Below are positions 1 to 11,594 of a stretch of 38,237 nt of DNA, piece after piece. How positions within the stretch are numbered: position 1 is the stretch's first letter; each line of letters starts with the position of its first letter. The notes below the pieces were generated by a model, which searched no databases, was not told where the DNA came from, and was given only the letters and a program-made list of their open reading frames with translations. The stretch is from Paraglomus occultum. Taxonomy: Eukaryota; Glomeromycota; Glomeromycetes; Paraglomerales; Paraglomeraceae. The stretch lies in contig CAJVPJ010000165.1 of the NCBI GenBank assembly GCA_910592205.1, positions 1 through 38,237 on the forward strand, in the 5' to 3' direction. The position numbers and the translations under genes were made by a program.

Positions 1-75
1 TTTTTGGTTCTGCGAAATTGTACCGGTATAAGGTGAAACCGGTATAGGCAATGCCGGTATAGACAGAGTTGACTG
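1..75. mobile_element. End of a pogo/Tigger-like DNA transposon, cut by the window edge
   Basis: The right end reads GAGTTGACTG followed by TA, the same terminal ten bases and TA target site as the two MITEs at 16200 and 19295. Inside the end, CCGGTATA occurs three times, at 23-30, 39-46 and 54-61, a spacing of 15-16 bp, as expected of subterminal transposase-binding repeats. Beyond the first 11 bases this terminus differs from the MITEs, so it is a sister family and not another copy. The rest of the element lies left of the window. The TA target and CAGT terminus are what place it with Tc1/mariner/pogo; no transposase is visible. Confidence 0.6.
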
Positions 76-307
76 TATATACCAATTGCAATTGGTATAA
101 ATAAAGTAAGAATATTCAAACAAAAACCCAAATCTGACTGCAACTGCATTCTATGGGTTATGTTAAGCAAGGAAAGTCGGAAAGAGCAACATCTTCCTTA
201 TCAACATAAATGGATAGAATTTATGTGACGTCCCAATGGTTTAATGAACAGGCAATTAGCAAAGTATTACACTTAGTCTTAGTCTATGTAAGTCTTAATA
301 TATAAAC

Positions 308-3252
308 TTATTTTCCCTTCAACAATTCTTCAGATTCTTCTTTCGCTTTTTTAACTTTTGCCTCTAAATAGGCATCAAAGTACTCTTCTAGCACTGATTC
401 ATTTTTGGAGAGTCTTACTGCTCGCGGATCATCTTTAACAATCGGCAAAAGTTCGATCCATGTTGTATCTAATTTTACATGCTTATCAAGAAGCTCATGA
501 AATTGTTTCAGTCTCTTTAGTTTAAGCTCGCTGATATGCTCGTCGTAGAGTTTTAACTTGTCATCAAGGGAAAGAGCTTCACTATGAAATCTCGAATCTC
601 GCTCCAAATCTGGTCTCTTATCCTCCCACCTAGCCTGTAATGTCACAAAATTAATCTTGCGAATGAATTAGTACAATTTTGAAATGCAGACTAACCGTAC
701 CTCATGCGTCCTCACTAAATCTATCAACAATGTTTGGAAAGCACGCACAGCTTCTTCTCGCATTGCGTTTTTCATAGCGTATTCCTTATCTCTGTTGCGA
801 CGCCTCATCTCTTTACGCACTTTTGCTTCTCGTTCCCTCAGACTGGCCTCCTCTCTAATATGCAAGACAAAATGAATAAGACGTTCATCAAACTAAACAG
901 ATAAGTTAAACTTTATTTTTGTCACCTTGATCTCTTTTCCCTTTGCTTTCGTGCTTCCTCTTTTCTGGCTGCTTCCTCTTCATCTTCGGCTTCAAGCTTC
1001 TTGCAATAATCTCTGAATAGTTGCTCTCTATCACTTGAAGAGTCTATGGCATCATATCTAGGGTCCTCATCAATTAAGCGTTTGATCTGCAAAATAACAA
1101 AAAAAGGTTAGAAGTATTGACAAAAGAAGACTATTTGAATACTAGTACTACTGAACCGAAATAACAAACAAAGTCAATAAACGCAAATATATGCACGTTC
1201 CTATCAAGTCCCAATACCTACTTTCCGCCAGCTTGAATCAGATTTTATTTCTCTCGTCTCCCGCAACAGCTCCACAAACTTTTCCTCTGCCTTTTTCTGT
1301 TGAGCTCGTCTACCTAACGAAATTAAACAAAAGTTGCGGTCACTTTGTTTTTCGTGCAAAACATAGATACCGATATTTTGTTGTCGTAATACACACGCTC
1401 GGATTCTCTGGCTTTTAATTCTTTTACATAATCACGAAACATCCTTTCCCTCGCCTTATCGTCAGAAAAAATTTTGAATCTTGGATCTCGTTTGAATTTC
1501 CACTTAAATTCATCCCAATGTGATCGGTGAGTGACTTCTTCCTTCAACAGCAGCTCATACTCTTCCTTAGGCGGCTGATTCTACAATAATACACGACAGC
1601 AACTTTGAATATTAATAGGTATGGAAGAAACCTTTAAACGTGGATTGCACAATTATTGCTTACTTTGGCCTTGTTCTTCTTTTCCTCTCTTAGTTCAACA
1701 ACTCTTTCTTTGCAATATTCGTCAAACAATTCCTTCCTTTGCTTCAAAGTTGCAATCACTTTAAAACATCAACTAATTAATATCAAATAAAACCACACTG
1801 TATACAATGACCAAAAGTTACTTTCATACATATATATCTCGGATCATGTATAATCCTTGGTAGTTCCTTTTCCCAAACAGCAAATGGCGATACATTCATA
1901 TCCCTTAACAAACTCTATTTGGTAAAACAAGAAAAATCAATATCAAATTAACCATCCGACGTCTAAAAGTCTAAACTTGGGGTACCTTGAACAGAATTGA
2001 TCTCTCTTCGTTTGTTAATTCAGCTTCCCTGAGGTTCTGCTGATTATCACTCTTCTGGATATTTGCTGTATTTTCATTATTTGCACTAGTGCTACCACTC
2101 CCGACATTTTGTATATATACACCTTCGTTGAGCATTGACAGTTGCTCTTGCTCCTGGTCTTCTGCAAATTGAAGTTGAAATGCAATATCATCTTCTGTCA
2201 ACCTGAATAATATAGTCATTAGTCTCTCATGTAAAAATAATTCTAAAATTCAAGGCCTAAACTTACTCTGTACCCTCAAATCCTTCTTCATCACTGCTCC
2301 TGTGTCTTTTATTCGTTTCTTCACCACTTCTGTCCCCATTATCATCTACTTTTCTTTTGGCGTTGGCCGATTCACTTATTTTCTTATCAGCTTCCTCAGC
2401 CAATCTTTCCTGTTCCTTGAAGATTTTCAATGGTTCTTTTATTTCTTCAGGAGGTTCCCATACAGACTGCTTGGTATCTGAATTGTAAAAGAACTCATTT
2501 CCTTCTGTAGTAGACACGATATACCAACTTGTACCGGGTATCTGACGTCTGTATGATCAAGAATAGGGAAATGTCAATTAAACTATTAAATTTACGAATA
2601 TTGAAAAATGGCTGACAAACATAGATACATTCTTTCCTCTAGCCTTTTCTTTCTTCTTCTCTTTTTTTTTGTCCTTCCTGACATAGGCCTGCTGATTTGC
2701 TGGTTGAACAAAGCCTTGAACGGGAGGTAAATGAGATTGCTGTACGGGTATAGGCATGACGCTAGACATTGATTGAAATGGTGAAAGATTGAATCCTGGA
2801 GGTAGGAGTCCCATTGGAGGTGGTCCCATAGGGGGTCCTCCTAATATTGGCGGAGGTGGAGGAAATACAGTAATAGGTCTCTCCCAAGTGCTCTGTCCCG
2901 TTGCTGCATTGTAATAGTAAAAGAGCCCGTTTGGAGCTCGATGCTCAGTCCAACCAGGTGGAAGAGAGGCGCGGATAGGACCCACTGGAGACTGAGACGA
3001 CAACGGTATACTTTTCTCAGGTTGTGTTCGCGATGGCTGTTGATGCTGTTGATGCTGGTGACGCTGGTAGTAATACTGTTGCTGAAGATCTTGTTTTTGT
3101 TGTGGTTTTTGTTTCTGAGTCCGTTCCTGTTGCGACTGCTGCTGATCTTTATGCGTTATTACTTCTGGCGATTGCTCCGGTTGTTGTTGAGTGACGTTCT
3201 CTTTCGAATCAGACTGCTGATCTACCTGAGGAGACTCCTGCGCGCCTTCCAT
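308..3252 (-). CDS. TCERG1: TCERG1-like WW/FF-domain transcription elongation and splicing factor
   Basis: Ten exons, complement of 308-634, 701-854, 926-1086, 1222-1313, 1397-1580, 1664-1758, 1830-1914, 1986-2202, 2267-2541 and 2629-3252, give 737 residues with every phase closing. An N-terminal Gln-rich tract (about residues 20-75) precedes WW domain 1 (97-127, GW...FYYYN...STW.RP), a Pro-rich stretch and WW domain 2 (209-239, SWY...FFYN...SVWEPP). Five FF domains follow in the C-terminal half, the first with FAVWEKELPRIIHDPRY. This order is that of human TCERG1/CA150, which has three WW and six FF domains and links Pol II C-terminal-domain phosphorylation to splicing. PRP40 also has two WW plus FF domains, but its WW pair is adjacent and at the extreme N-terminus, so TCERG1 fits better. 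The start is the ATG at 3252; an in-frame ATG at 3300 would add 16 unconserved residues. Confidence 0.9.
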
Positions 3253-3614
3253 TTTACTGCCAAACTGGCAAAAAATTTTGGTTAAATCCAAAAATATCAT
3301 CGACTATCATCACGAGATTTGCATAATTTCTGAATGTAAAAATGCGGTAATAATCCAATTCATGCTTCTGCTTTAATTGGGAGAAGCAAAAATCGTCCAA
3401 ACTGACATCAAAGACTATGAACAGAAGACTAACAGTTGAGAAGGTTCAAGTAAAGCCAAAGAACGTACAAGCAAAATGGATATGAAACGACTAGCTTGGA
3501 TGAGTAGTAATAGTATTAAATGTCAAAATTCTATTGCCAAATATGGAATTGCCCAATGTAGATTGATCGCTTATAGTCCAAGTCGATGAACTGGAGGCTT
3601 TTCATATTGTCGGC
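3253..3614. promoter_or_regulatory. Divergent promoter region between the TCERG1-like gene and GPN1
   Basis: About 360 bp separate the two start codons, which point away from each other, so both promoters must lie here or overlap. The sequence is AT-rich and contains no open reading frame of note. I could not pick out a TATA box with confidence. Confidence 0.5.
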
Positions 3615-5066
3615 ATGGCTTCGACGTCGACCTCCGCGAGCGTCCCGCCACACAAACAGCCTACTGTTCTATTTTGTATAGGCATGGCTGGATCGGGCAA
3701 GACGACCTTTATGCAGGTGCAGTAAAGGAGATCAGGCGACATTCGTCAGTTTTTCGCATTCATTCGTCAGTGCCGCATTCATACTGAGCCTGATGCTTTC
3801 GTTCCGCAGAGGATCAATGCGTTTCTTCATGGCCAAGGAAAACCTCCATATGTTATAAATCTCGACCCGGCAGTAACGCACTTACCATTCACGGCGAACA
3901 TAGATATTCGTGATACAATAAATTACAAAGAAGTAATGAAACAGTAAGCAGCTATTGAATTGGGCTTTACATCATTTTATAGCCGTTCTAATAGCAATTC
4001 AAAACTCCCAGATATAATTTAGGGCCAAATGGGGGAATTCTGACCAGTTTAAATTTATTTACAACGAAGTTTGATCAGGTGCTGGGTCTCATCGCCAGGC
4101 GCGCCCCGACACTCGAGTAGGTCATTCAAGACTCGGGCCATTTTTTCCACCTCTATATTTTTTTCGTTCAAATCGTTTTCTATTATCGGATAGCTACATA
4201 CTCCTGGATACACCGGGTCAGATAGAGATTTTTACATGGTCAGCATCGGGAGCAATCATTACTGATGCCCTCGCGGCTACTTATCCATGCGCAGTGGCCT
4301 ATATTATAGACACACCCCGAACCACAAATCCGGCAACATTTATGAGTAACATGTTGTATGCATGCAGGTACGTGCTGTCGTGCGTTTCCGTGTAAACATA
4401 ATTGCTCATCTCAAATCAATTGATTGCGGTTTCCCATTAATTTTAGCATTTTATACAAGACCAAGCTCCCGTTCGTCCTAGTGTTTAATAAAATCGATGT
4501 GGTGTCTCATGATTTTGCAGTCCAATGGATGACTGATTTTGAAGCCTTTCAGCAAGCTCTGAAGAACGATACCAGTTATATGAGTAGTTTGATGAACTCG
4601 ATGAGTTTAGTTCTCGATGAATTCTATCAACATCTGAGAGTAAGCAAGTTATTACAATCTGCATGTCCAGAATTTAATACTTAATAACTTTACAATCATA
4701 TTTGGCAGGTGGTTGGTGTTTCGGCTGTGACTGGTGAAGGCATGAAAGAATTCTTCGCTGCCGTCGGTGAGGCCGTCAAGGAATACGAAACGTATGCACA
4801 TATGGTACTTTTATCTGTTCTGCTTTATCTCTACTTAAGCTTACAGTCTTTTGAATTTATATAGAGAATATATACCTGAAATGCAAAGGTTGATACGTGA
4901 GAGGGTAAGTTTTTTTTTGTGAATGACCAATACATTACAGTGAGTGAAAAATGTACCTGACGTTATTTTGATGATAATACAGGCATTACGACAAGAAAGA
5001 GAGCAACAGGTTCAATTAACGAATTTAATGAACGACATGGAGATACATCAGGATCAAAAAAAATAA
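3615..5066 (+). CDS. GPN1: GPN-loop GTPase 1 (Npa3/XAB1), RNA polymerase II assembly and nuclear import
   Basis: Eight exons (3615-3716, 3810-3943, 4012-4116, 4194-4367, 4447-4639, 4709-4791, 4865-4904, 4983-5066) encode 304 residues with closed phases. Visible motifs are the P-loop GMAGSGKTT (23-31), the family-defining Gly-Pro-Asn loop (GPN at 83-85), the switch DTPGQ (119-123) and the guanine-specificity motif NKID (186-189). In the family the GPN loop inserts into the partner's active site, and GPN1 pairs with GPN3 to chaperone Pol II into the nucleus. The C-terminus is charged and Gln/Glu-rich and shorter than in yeast Npa3 (about 385 residues). Exon 3 uses the CAG acceptor at 4009-4011, which restores MKQY before LGPNGG. 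Confidence 0.95.
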
Positions 5067-5889
5067 AGGACTTTGTACGCGTTTATATCACCACAATACG
5101 ATTTTTAAGGAATCAAATACGAAATATTTCAAAATGGCTAATCAGTTTTGATGATTGGGAAACCATGTTTATCGCGCGTCTTATTGCTATTCAATTATAA
5201 AATATCATTACTAAATCGCCTGATATATACCTTGGATAATGTTTTATTCGGAATTTGGTTTTAGGCTTAAAGAGGTTCTAGTTTGTGATTAAGCTACTTG
5301 AAATGTCTACAATTGTTATTACCGAAAATGGTTTGGGTATTACCGTGTAAATAAAGGATGGCTTTATACGATTATTTAAAGCTTTAAGACAAAGTCAAAA
5401 TGGTTTCCGTTGTGTTATACCTAATTATAATGCGTTTTTAGAAAGATGGCAGCTGTTACAGTCAAAAGGAATGAATTACATCAACTTGATATTTCGTTAA
5501 TTCTGACCGCGTTACAAGTTTGTAAGAGAAGTTTATTACTATTAGTGCATTGATTGTCATATTATTTATTACTATGACCTTTTCGACAAATATCCGTCCA
5601 GCGAGTGTATGTTAAGATTAAATTGTCTATATGAAATTACACCAAGGAAAAGTAAAAAACACCAACAAACCGAAGCTCCGGATTGTTGTCAAAAAGATAT
5701 ATGTGTATATGTATGTATGTGTGTATGTATGATGTATGTATGTATGTATATATATATCAACCCGACGAGCCCAATAGAAAAAAAAAATTCGAATCATATA
5801 CCAAAAGCGAACTTACAACACTGACAATGATACCCCTTGTCCTTTCTCGTCGAAATTGACTAACAACAGGCAAAGTCTACTAAATTTTT
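5067..5889. other. Intergenic, convergent 3' ends; TATG microsatellite
   Basis: This lies between the stop codons of GPN1 and MED16. It is AT-rich and holds a (TATG)n/(TG)n microsatellite at about 5703-5757. A 35-codon ORF begins at an ATG at 5446, with no recognisable motif or splice support. Nothing else was seen. Confidence 0.5.
5703..5757. repeat. Imperfect (TATG)n microsatellite running into (TA)n
   Basis: Tandem TATG/TGTG units followed by a short TA run are directly visible in the convergent intergenic space between GPN1 and MED16. Confidence 0.8.
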
Positions 5890-8800
5890 TCATTTCAAAG
5901 TAACGTTGCTCATTAATCGGACCCAGTAACCGGCGAACCCGGATGACGCAAGAGTACGGCAGCAAGATCCGAGGGTGTAGTGGGTGCATGGTCTAGTTTT
6001 ATTTTTTATTTTTGACTTCCGAACGACATCAGCATGCCGTAACCAGTTTAATTCCGAGAAGTATAATTTCTCGGGATTAATTTGATTGATAAAATCACAA
6101 AATTTGATTTTGATTTCTTTCAAGTCTTTATGAAGAGATTCCGGAAGAACAGCTCGTAGTACTACTGAATACTCCACGCGTCTGCGCTCATCATCGCCTA
6201 AACCTAAAGATGTCAAAGTTAGTACTTTTGCAAGACATCTTATATATTAATTAACCTGGCTACAGTAATATAAATTTACCTTCCAGACCATTTTCAATTA
6301 TCGGTGTTATTGAATCAAGTAATTTCTCAAAAGCCTCAAACGGGACAATGCTTGACTTGAGCCCGAAATCAAGTTGTTTCTTTACATCTCTGAATTGAGA
6401 CATTTCCGAATGTTCGCTCGCCAACTTCTCAACGTCGCGTCTCACTTCCTTTACAGATGTGATTATATTTCTTATGGACGTTCGTGCTGCCGTATTATAT
6501 AGCAATGGCAAGTGAGACTTTTCCGCAGCTGCAACAACATCATTTTTATCGAGGAAACGTCGTTAGAATTGTCATCTATATCAGTCTCATAAAGTAATTG
6601 ATAACTTACTTATATCGCGGTTTGGTTCTTCAGTCATAAAATACACATAAAGATCTTTTACAATAGTAATAGTAAACGCCATAAACCAGTCAGTCATGTC
6701 AGCCAACGTCCTGTACACGAAAATACCGGCTATATAATTGAAAAAAAAAAACATATGAGCACTCTGCCGACAAAAAACTTGCTGGACACAGACAAGCTGT
6801 AATACCGTTAGAATAGTCCGTATCAACCGGCCGACAATGCATAGCCGAATCCACACCATACAACTGCATCAAGGCCCAAGTATTTATGAATTGGACGTCA
6901 TTAATTATTTTCTCTGTCCCACGACATTTGAGAAGTGATATCTGAACGCCTAACAGTTTATGGGCAAATTCCGATGTGTACATAGAACGAAGATCTTTTG
7001 GAATCAAATTTTCAATATGATTGAACATTTCCGTCAACACCTGTTCCACAAAATCTGGAGAACAAAACGTAAGTATTGCATCCCTCATCACACAATTCTG
7101 CATGCCCATTACTTTTTTTTTATATTCACCTTCTTTCAAACGGGACGCACGACGGACAATATTCTCAATGTCTGCATGATCTCTGTTATTCAGGAGAGCA
7201 CCAATAAGTGTATGTGCCATAACATTAACCACAGGTGTACCGTCGCCAGATCGCAGAGCTTGTCTAAACCGACCCGATTCAGCAATATCAAGGAATTCCA
7301 ATTTGCCAGAAGCTAATCGACAAGCAAGCCATGCTCTATTAGGAGATACTGCGTATTCCAATATGATATTACCTCGGCTTCCACGATGTAACCAATCACT
7401 TAACGCTGGAAGACTATTATTCGAAAAGGCTTTGGCGCAAGAGTTGCTTTCGTGAACAATCGGTTTGAAGAATACGCTTTTTTAATTGTAAAGGATAAAT
7501 TAATCGACATTTGAAATGTGCATAGTCGAAGATGAATTGCGCTCATGGCATACCAGTCTCGAAATTCAGTACAGCCGTCGTTGAATGCCAACAGGAGTTC
7601 ATTGTCATGCTCGCAAATCGTTGTTATTAACCTTTGTGCAAAATTCTCATGAACCAAGGGCTTGATCATCTAAGAGAGCTTGCTTGTCAGATGTGTACAA
7701 TTATAAATGATTGTATAATTTGGTGTGAGAATTTTCTTTATAACATACCTTATTATTTCTCGTTCTCGTTTCTCGCGCTTCAGAGCTGTTGTCACATACT
7801 GCGTATACAAACAAATCGCTTCGATATTTCTGTTCACCCGTGTCTCCTACTCGATAAAATTGTACGCAATTCTCAGAGATGTACATTTCATTGACATAAC
7901 CGAGTCTATTCTCATGTTTGTTTGCTCATGCTCTATATATGCTCTGTACTGACCTTCTTCGCTTTCCTTACCACTGGAAACAATAACAATTTTGAAATCT
8001 GAATTATTTTCAGTTGCTGGTAACAATTTGACGTGAATAAATGGATCGTGTATAGCGTCCCCACTTTCAATTATTTTTGGTTGAATAGTCGTCGTGACAA
8101 GACATTCAACGTTGAGCTGCAATAAATCAATTGCAAGTTCAAAAACTTTTACAACTCGCGGTACGGCATTAGCACTGTGAGTCACTAACAGAATTCGGCC
8201 ATCTGTACGTAATTATTTACATAGAATCAGCATAAGCCGTTTTAAAGTCTTGGAAACCATTAGAAATTATCTTACCTTTGTTTATAAGAATATCGGCATG
8301 CGATATACAATTTATTTGCCCACTCCATGCGTTTATACTGCTTAATGGCGTTGTTACTTCGGGGGTTATCTTCAAGAATGTTTTTCTCTCACGTTGATAC
8401 CACACAGAAATCTAGTTGCAAAAAGTATAGTTTTTAATAACCTATTGGACAGAATCTGCTGAAGTCGACCGTAAACCGTAATTTCTTACTTTTCCGCTTG
8501 AAGTGAGCACTACAAAAGCCAATTTACCAAACCCGTTTTTCGGCCCTCTCAGTGCAGCTCTCTTGTATGAAATTTCTCCTTGATCATTCTTTCGAGCTTC
8601 CCACTATTAAAAGTCAAGCAAAGACACAACACCCCAAGAAAAACATATTATTTCGTATTAGTTCTAATTAAACTAAACATCATATTCTCCACATATTACT
8701 TACCACTCGTTCACTAGGAAGCCAACAAAAAGCCACGATTGGCTCGTCAAATTTATCTTCCCACAGACACGTCCAGTTGTTGATACAATCATCCATAATC

Positions 8801-9506
8801 CATAACACCAGCACACCCGCTTTGTCAATAGATGCCAGACAATTGCCGGTCTGGTTGAATACTATGTTTGTAATATTACGGATATTGCTATGATGTTTTT
8901 CAGTAGGTATAGTGAACGATGGCTTAGCAGTGTACTTCAATGTACCCAGTAATGTCTGGTTATTCTCTTTCTCATTAAAAGAGTAACCAGTGACACCGCC
9001 ATAGTTTCTACCGTGTCTGGTCTGTCTGCGAGCTTTGATTACAGCAATGCCTTTGGAGTTGTTTTCATGTGAAACCCAAGCAATCATTCCTTGTGGTGAC
9101 CAAGCTATTGTTCTACAAACATAAGTAGAGGTGCTGACTGTGAGTAACTACTCACAAGCTCACAATACAGCCGTTGTAAGAGCCTTTTTGTTGTTAGGCT
9201 TTCGAATCTCCAGATTTCATACCTAGAGGCTTGACAGAACCATAGTTCGTCGTGGATTGCCAGCACTGGCCTGGTCGAAATCTTGCTATCAGTAATTACC
9301 GGCTCAATTTCCTCTTCCTTGTCGTCAATCCAGACAACATCTGCTGGTTGGAGTTCCTCTAGTCGTGGAGCCTTTCTCCTCGTTTCATTTAAACTGTCGT
9401 CTTCGTCTGTTCCTTTCCTCTTTCCCAAAGAATTTAGGGGATTAGTTAAGGTATTATTTAGAGTGTTTGCCAATAATTGTTCAATGTCTGCGACCGACAC
9501 CGACAT
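5890..9506 (-). CDS. MED16: Mediator complex subunit 16 (MED16/SIN4 family)
   Basis: Eleven exons on the complement (5890-6203, 6280-6528, 6610-6729, 6806-7476, 7554-7669, 7749-7924, 7972-8202, 8276-8387, 8490-8603, 8704-9112, 9169-9506) give about 949 residues. The start is the ATG at 9506 (MSVSVADIEQLL). The N-terminal half is a degenerate WD40 propeller: TIAWSPQGMIAWVSHEN, FNQTGNCLASIDKAGVLVLW, FVVLTSSGK. The middle, with KPIVHESNSCAKAFSNNSLP and LEYAVSPNRAWLACRL, and the helical C-terminus with the motif DVVRKSKI match the MED16 tail-module subunit in order and length. Two weak points remain. The exon at 8276 needs the acceptor before 8387 for phase, although WYQRE just upstream looks coding. 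The C-terminal cysteine motif of MED16 (RCxRCG-like) is not clear. The assignment is by recognition, without an alignment. Confidence 0.75.
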
Positions 9507-9728
9507 GCTGCGAGAATATTGTTGACAGGTATTGAGCAATATCGACGTAATGATAACGATTTATGACTAAACCAGAACTTGTAAAGTAAGATCGTTGCAC
9601 CAATTGCTCAATTTTGGCAAGATGTGCTGTCGGTGAAAACTGCTTTTACCCTACTTCGCCTATTTTTATCTGCTGCTCGATATGATTTTTGTCTTAATAA
9701 TTCATAGCTTGTCACAGCAGGCGTGGAC
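9507..9728. promoter_or_regulatory. Divergent promoter region between MED16 and ATG5
   Basis: Only 222 bp separate the two start codons, so the two genes share a compact bidirectional promoter. It contains an AT-rich core but no motif I can name. Confidence 0.5.
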
Positions 9729-10980
9729 ATGACAGCACCTCAGAATCCTATCACCAGAGCTATTTGGGACGGTGCTCTTCCGATAAAATTTTCTCTTGAC
9801 GCTGGGGAAGCTGACGCAGCAGGAGCAAATACAATAATAGAACCATATTTTGTAAGCTTTCTACTTACCAGTTACGGGGTTAAGAGTTATCATTTCCTGA
9901 TCTCTTGTTTGAACGTGTAGATAGAGGCTCCACGGTGTTCCTATTTCCCGTTGTTAACCAGTCAAATAAGAAAATATTTTACCGACTTGTCGTTACAATT
10001 CATTGGAGACGACGCGGAGATTTGGTATGATGTGGACGGGACGCCGTTGAAATGGTAAGTTTACAGCCATTTCTATAATATTGTTACCTGATTATTTACT
10101 TGATTTCGGCCGTCTCTTTCTTTTTTACCTTCAAGGCATTATCCAATAGGGCTGTTATTTGATCTGCACACTGGCTATAGACCCGACTCTAATAGTCCAC
10201 CACCTTTACCATGGCCTGTAACCGTACACTTTAAAAATTTCCCTGCAGATAAACTAATCCGCGCACAGGCTATCGATGCTACACAGGATTTCTTCATGTC
10301 TATGATCAAAGAAGCGGACTTTCTAAGAAATGGCAGCACAAAGAAAGTAATGAACTTGTCAAAGAATGATCAAGTACAGCTTTGGGATGGATTGTGGTCC
10401 AGTATCCTATTTATTACAGACGATTTCACGTCGTTTGCATGTCCCCATGCCATTTTATAGTGTAGCTATTTTTACTGCATTTTATTAAAGATAGCCTTCT
10501 CTCTTGTAAGGTCTTACAATACCTTAACCAGGCCATTCTTACGTATCAATGTGCAGGAGATTACGATCGTTTCTGGAGTATAAATTATCGCCTTGTTATG
10601 AATGATGGACAGGTACCTAGGCACATTCCTCTGCGAATATATTTGCCTGATAATTGCCCTGTCATACAGGAACCTATTTCGCCATTGAACGAAGACGGTG
10701 AGTTTCATATTACATTCTTGTGGCATTTTATATTGCGTTATAATTGAATCCTGTATCCTAATTCTTTTGACTTGAAGGGAAAGTATTATCGTTGGGTGCT
10801 GTGCTTCATCGGGTACTCCCAGAATTGTTTCCATCGCCCACAACAAATGACAGTAGCACCGATGCTGCGCCAGTAATTCATGGAGTCATTACGTCCCTGG
10901 CAGTGCCTATCGTCGAGGCCTCTCAGAATTTATGTTATCCGGATAATTTCTTACATATTGTAGTTCTTCTCGGAAAGTAA
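9729..10980 (+). CDS. ATG5: Autophagy protein ATG5
   Basis: Five exons (9729-9851, 9921-10054, 10136-10401, 10557-10697, 10778-10980) encode 288 residues, close to human (275) and yeast (294). Family signatures are visible in order: TRAIWDGALPIKF at the N-terminus, the first ubiquitin-fold TPLKWHYPIGLLFDLH (residues about 81-97), then FMSMIKEAD with Lys144 at the position of the ATG12 acceptor lysine (human Lys130), LWDGLWS...DRFWSINYRL, and the C-terminal second ubiquitin fold ending in LCYPDNFLHIVV. The ATG12-ATG5 conjugate with ATG16 acts as E3-like enzyme for ATG8 lipidation on the phagophore. All splice phases close and the acceptor lysine is intact, so the gene looks functional. Confidence 0.97.
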
Positions 10981-11594
10981 TAATATTGAATAACTTACCG
11001 CGTCTTATGGCATTTCTTTTTTCTGAATTGAATACTTGTGACGCGATCAGGTAACATTGTCATAAAATATATAGATGATAGATGATTTCTATTGCTACGC
11101 GTTTCACTTATTGAGCGCTGTATCATGTCATGTAGGAATGTGTAGTTTATGGAAAAGTAGATTTAATTATTCCTATTTTCCGTCCTTTCTTTTTTTTTTT
11201 CCTTTCCTCTTGTAATTTCTATTGCGTTATCATTTGCAAGATATTTTTGTAAATTACTGAAGAAAATTCGGTCTTTAATCTGCCAACCCGTCTGCTTACC
11301 TATATTTAATGATAGCACCTGCTGGGAGAATTACATTCCATTACTTTTGAACGCACGATTGACCGGGACAATAATTCCGGCCCATCAGCAAGTTGTCTTA
11401 CTATTGATTCTGGTTTGTTGCTTACGATTATCACTAGAGATACTAACGATTGTCCATCAAAACAGACTGTCTCTTCCTAATGTTTATTGAAGCAGAATAC
11501 GCTTATATAATACATGCGTCTGATGGACCATCTTTTAGAACTGTCATATTACCGGTTCTTTCATCAACGATTCATTAATACAACCATTAATCTA
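10981..11594. other. Intergenic between the convergent ATG5 and GPHR 3' ends
   Basis: This is AT-rich sequence with a long pyrimidine tract around 11187-11212. No coding exon, repeat family or RNA gene was recognised. Confidence 0.5.

Noticed and set aside
2941-3285. Leu/Arg-rich plus-strand ORF of 114 codons
   Set aside because: It is antisense to the Gln-rich tract of the TCERG1-like gene; the Leu/Arg bias is its mirror image.
5446-5553. 35-codon ORF downstream of GPN1
   Set aside because: It has no motif, splice support or family resemblance, and short ORFs are expected by chance.
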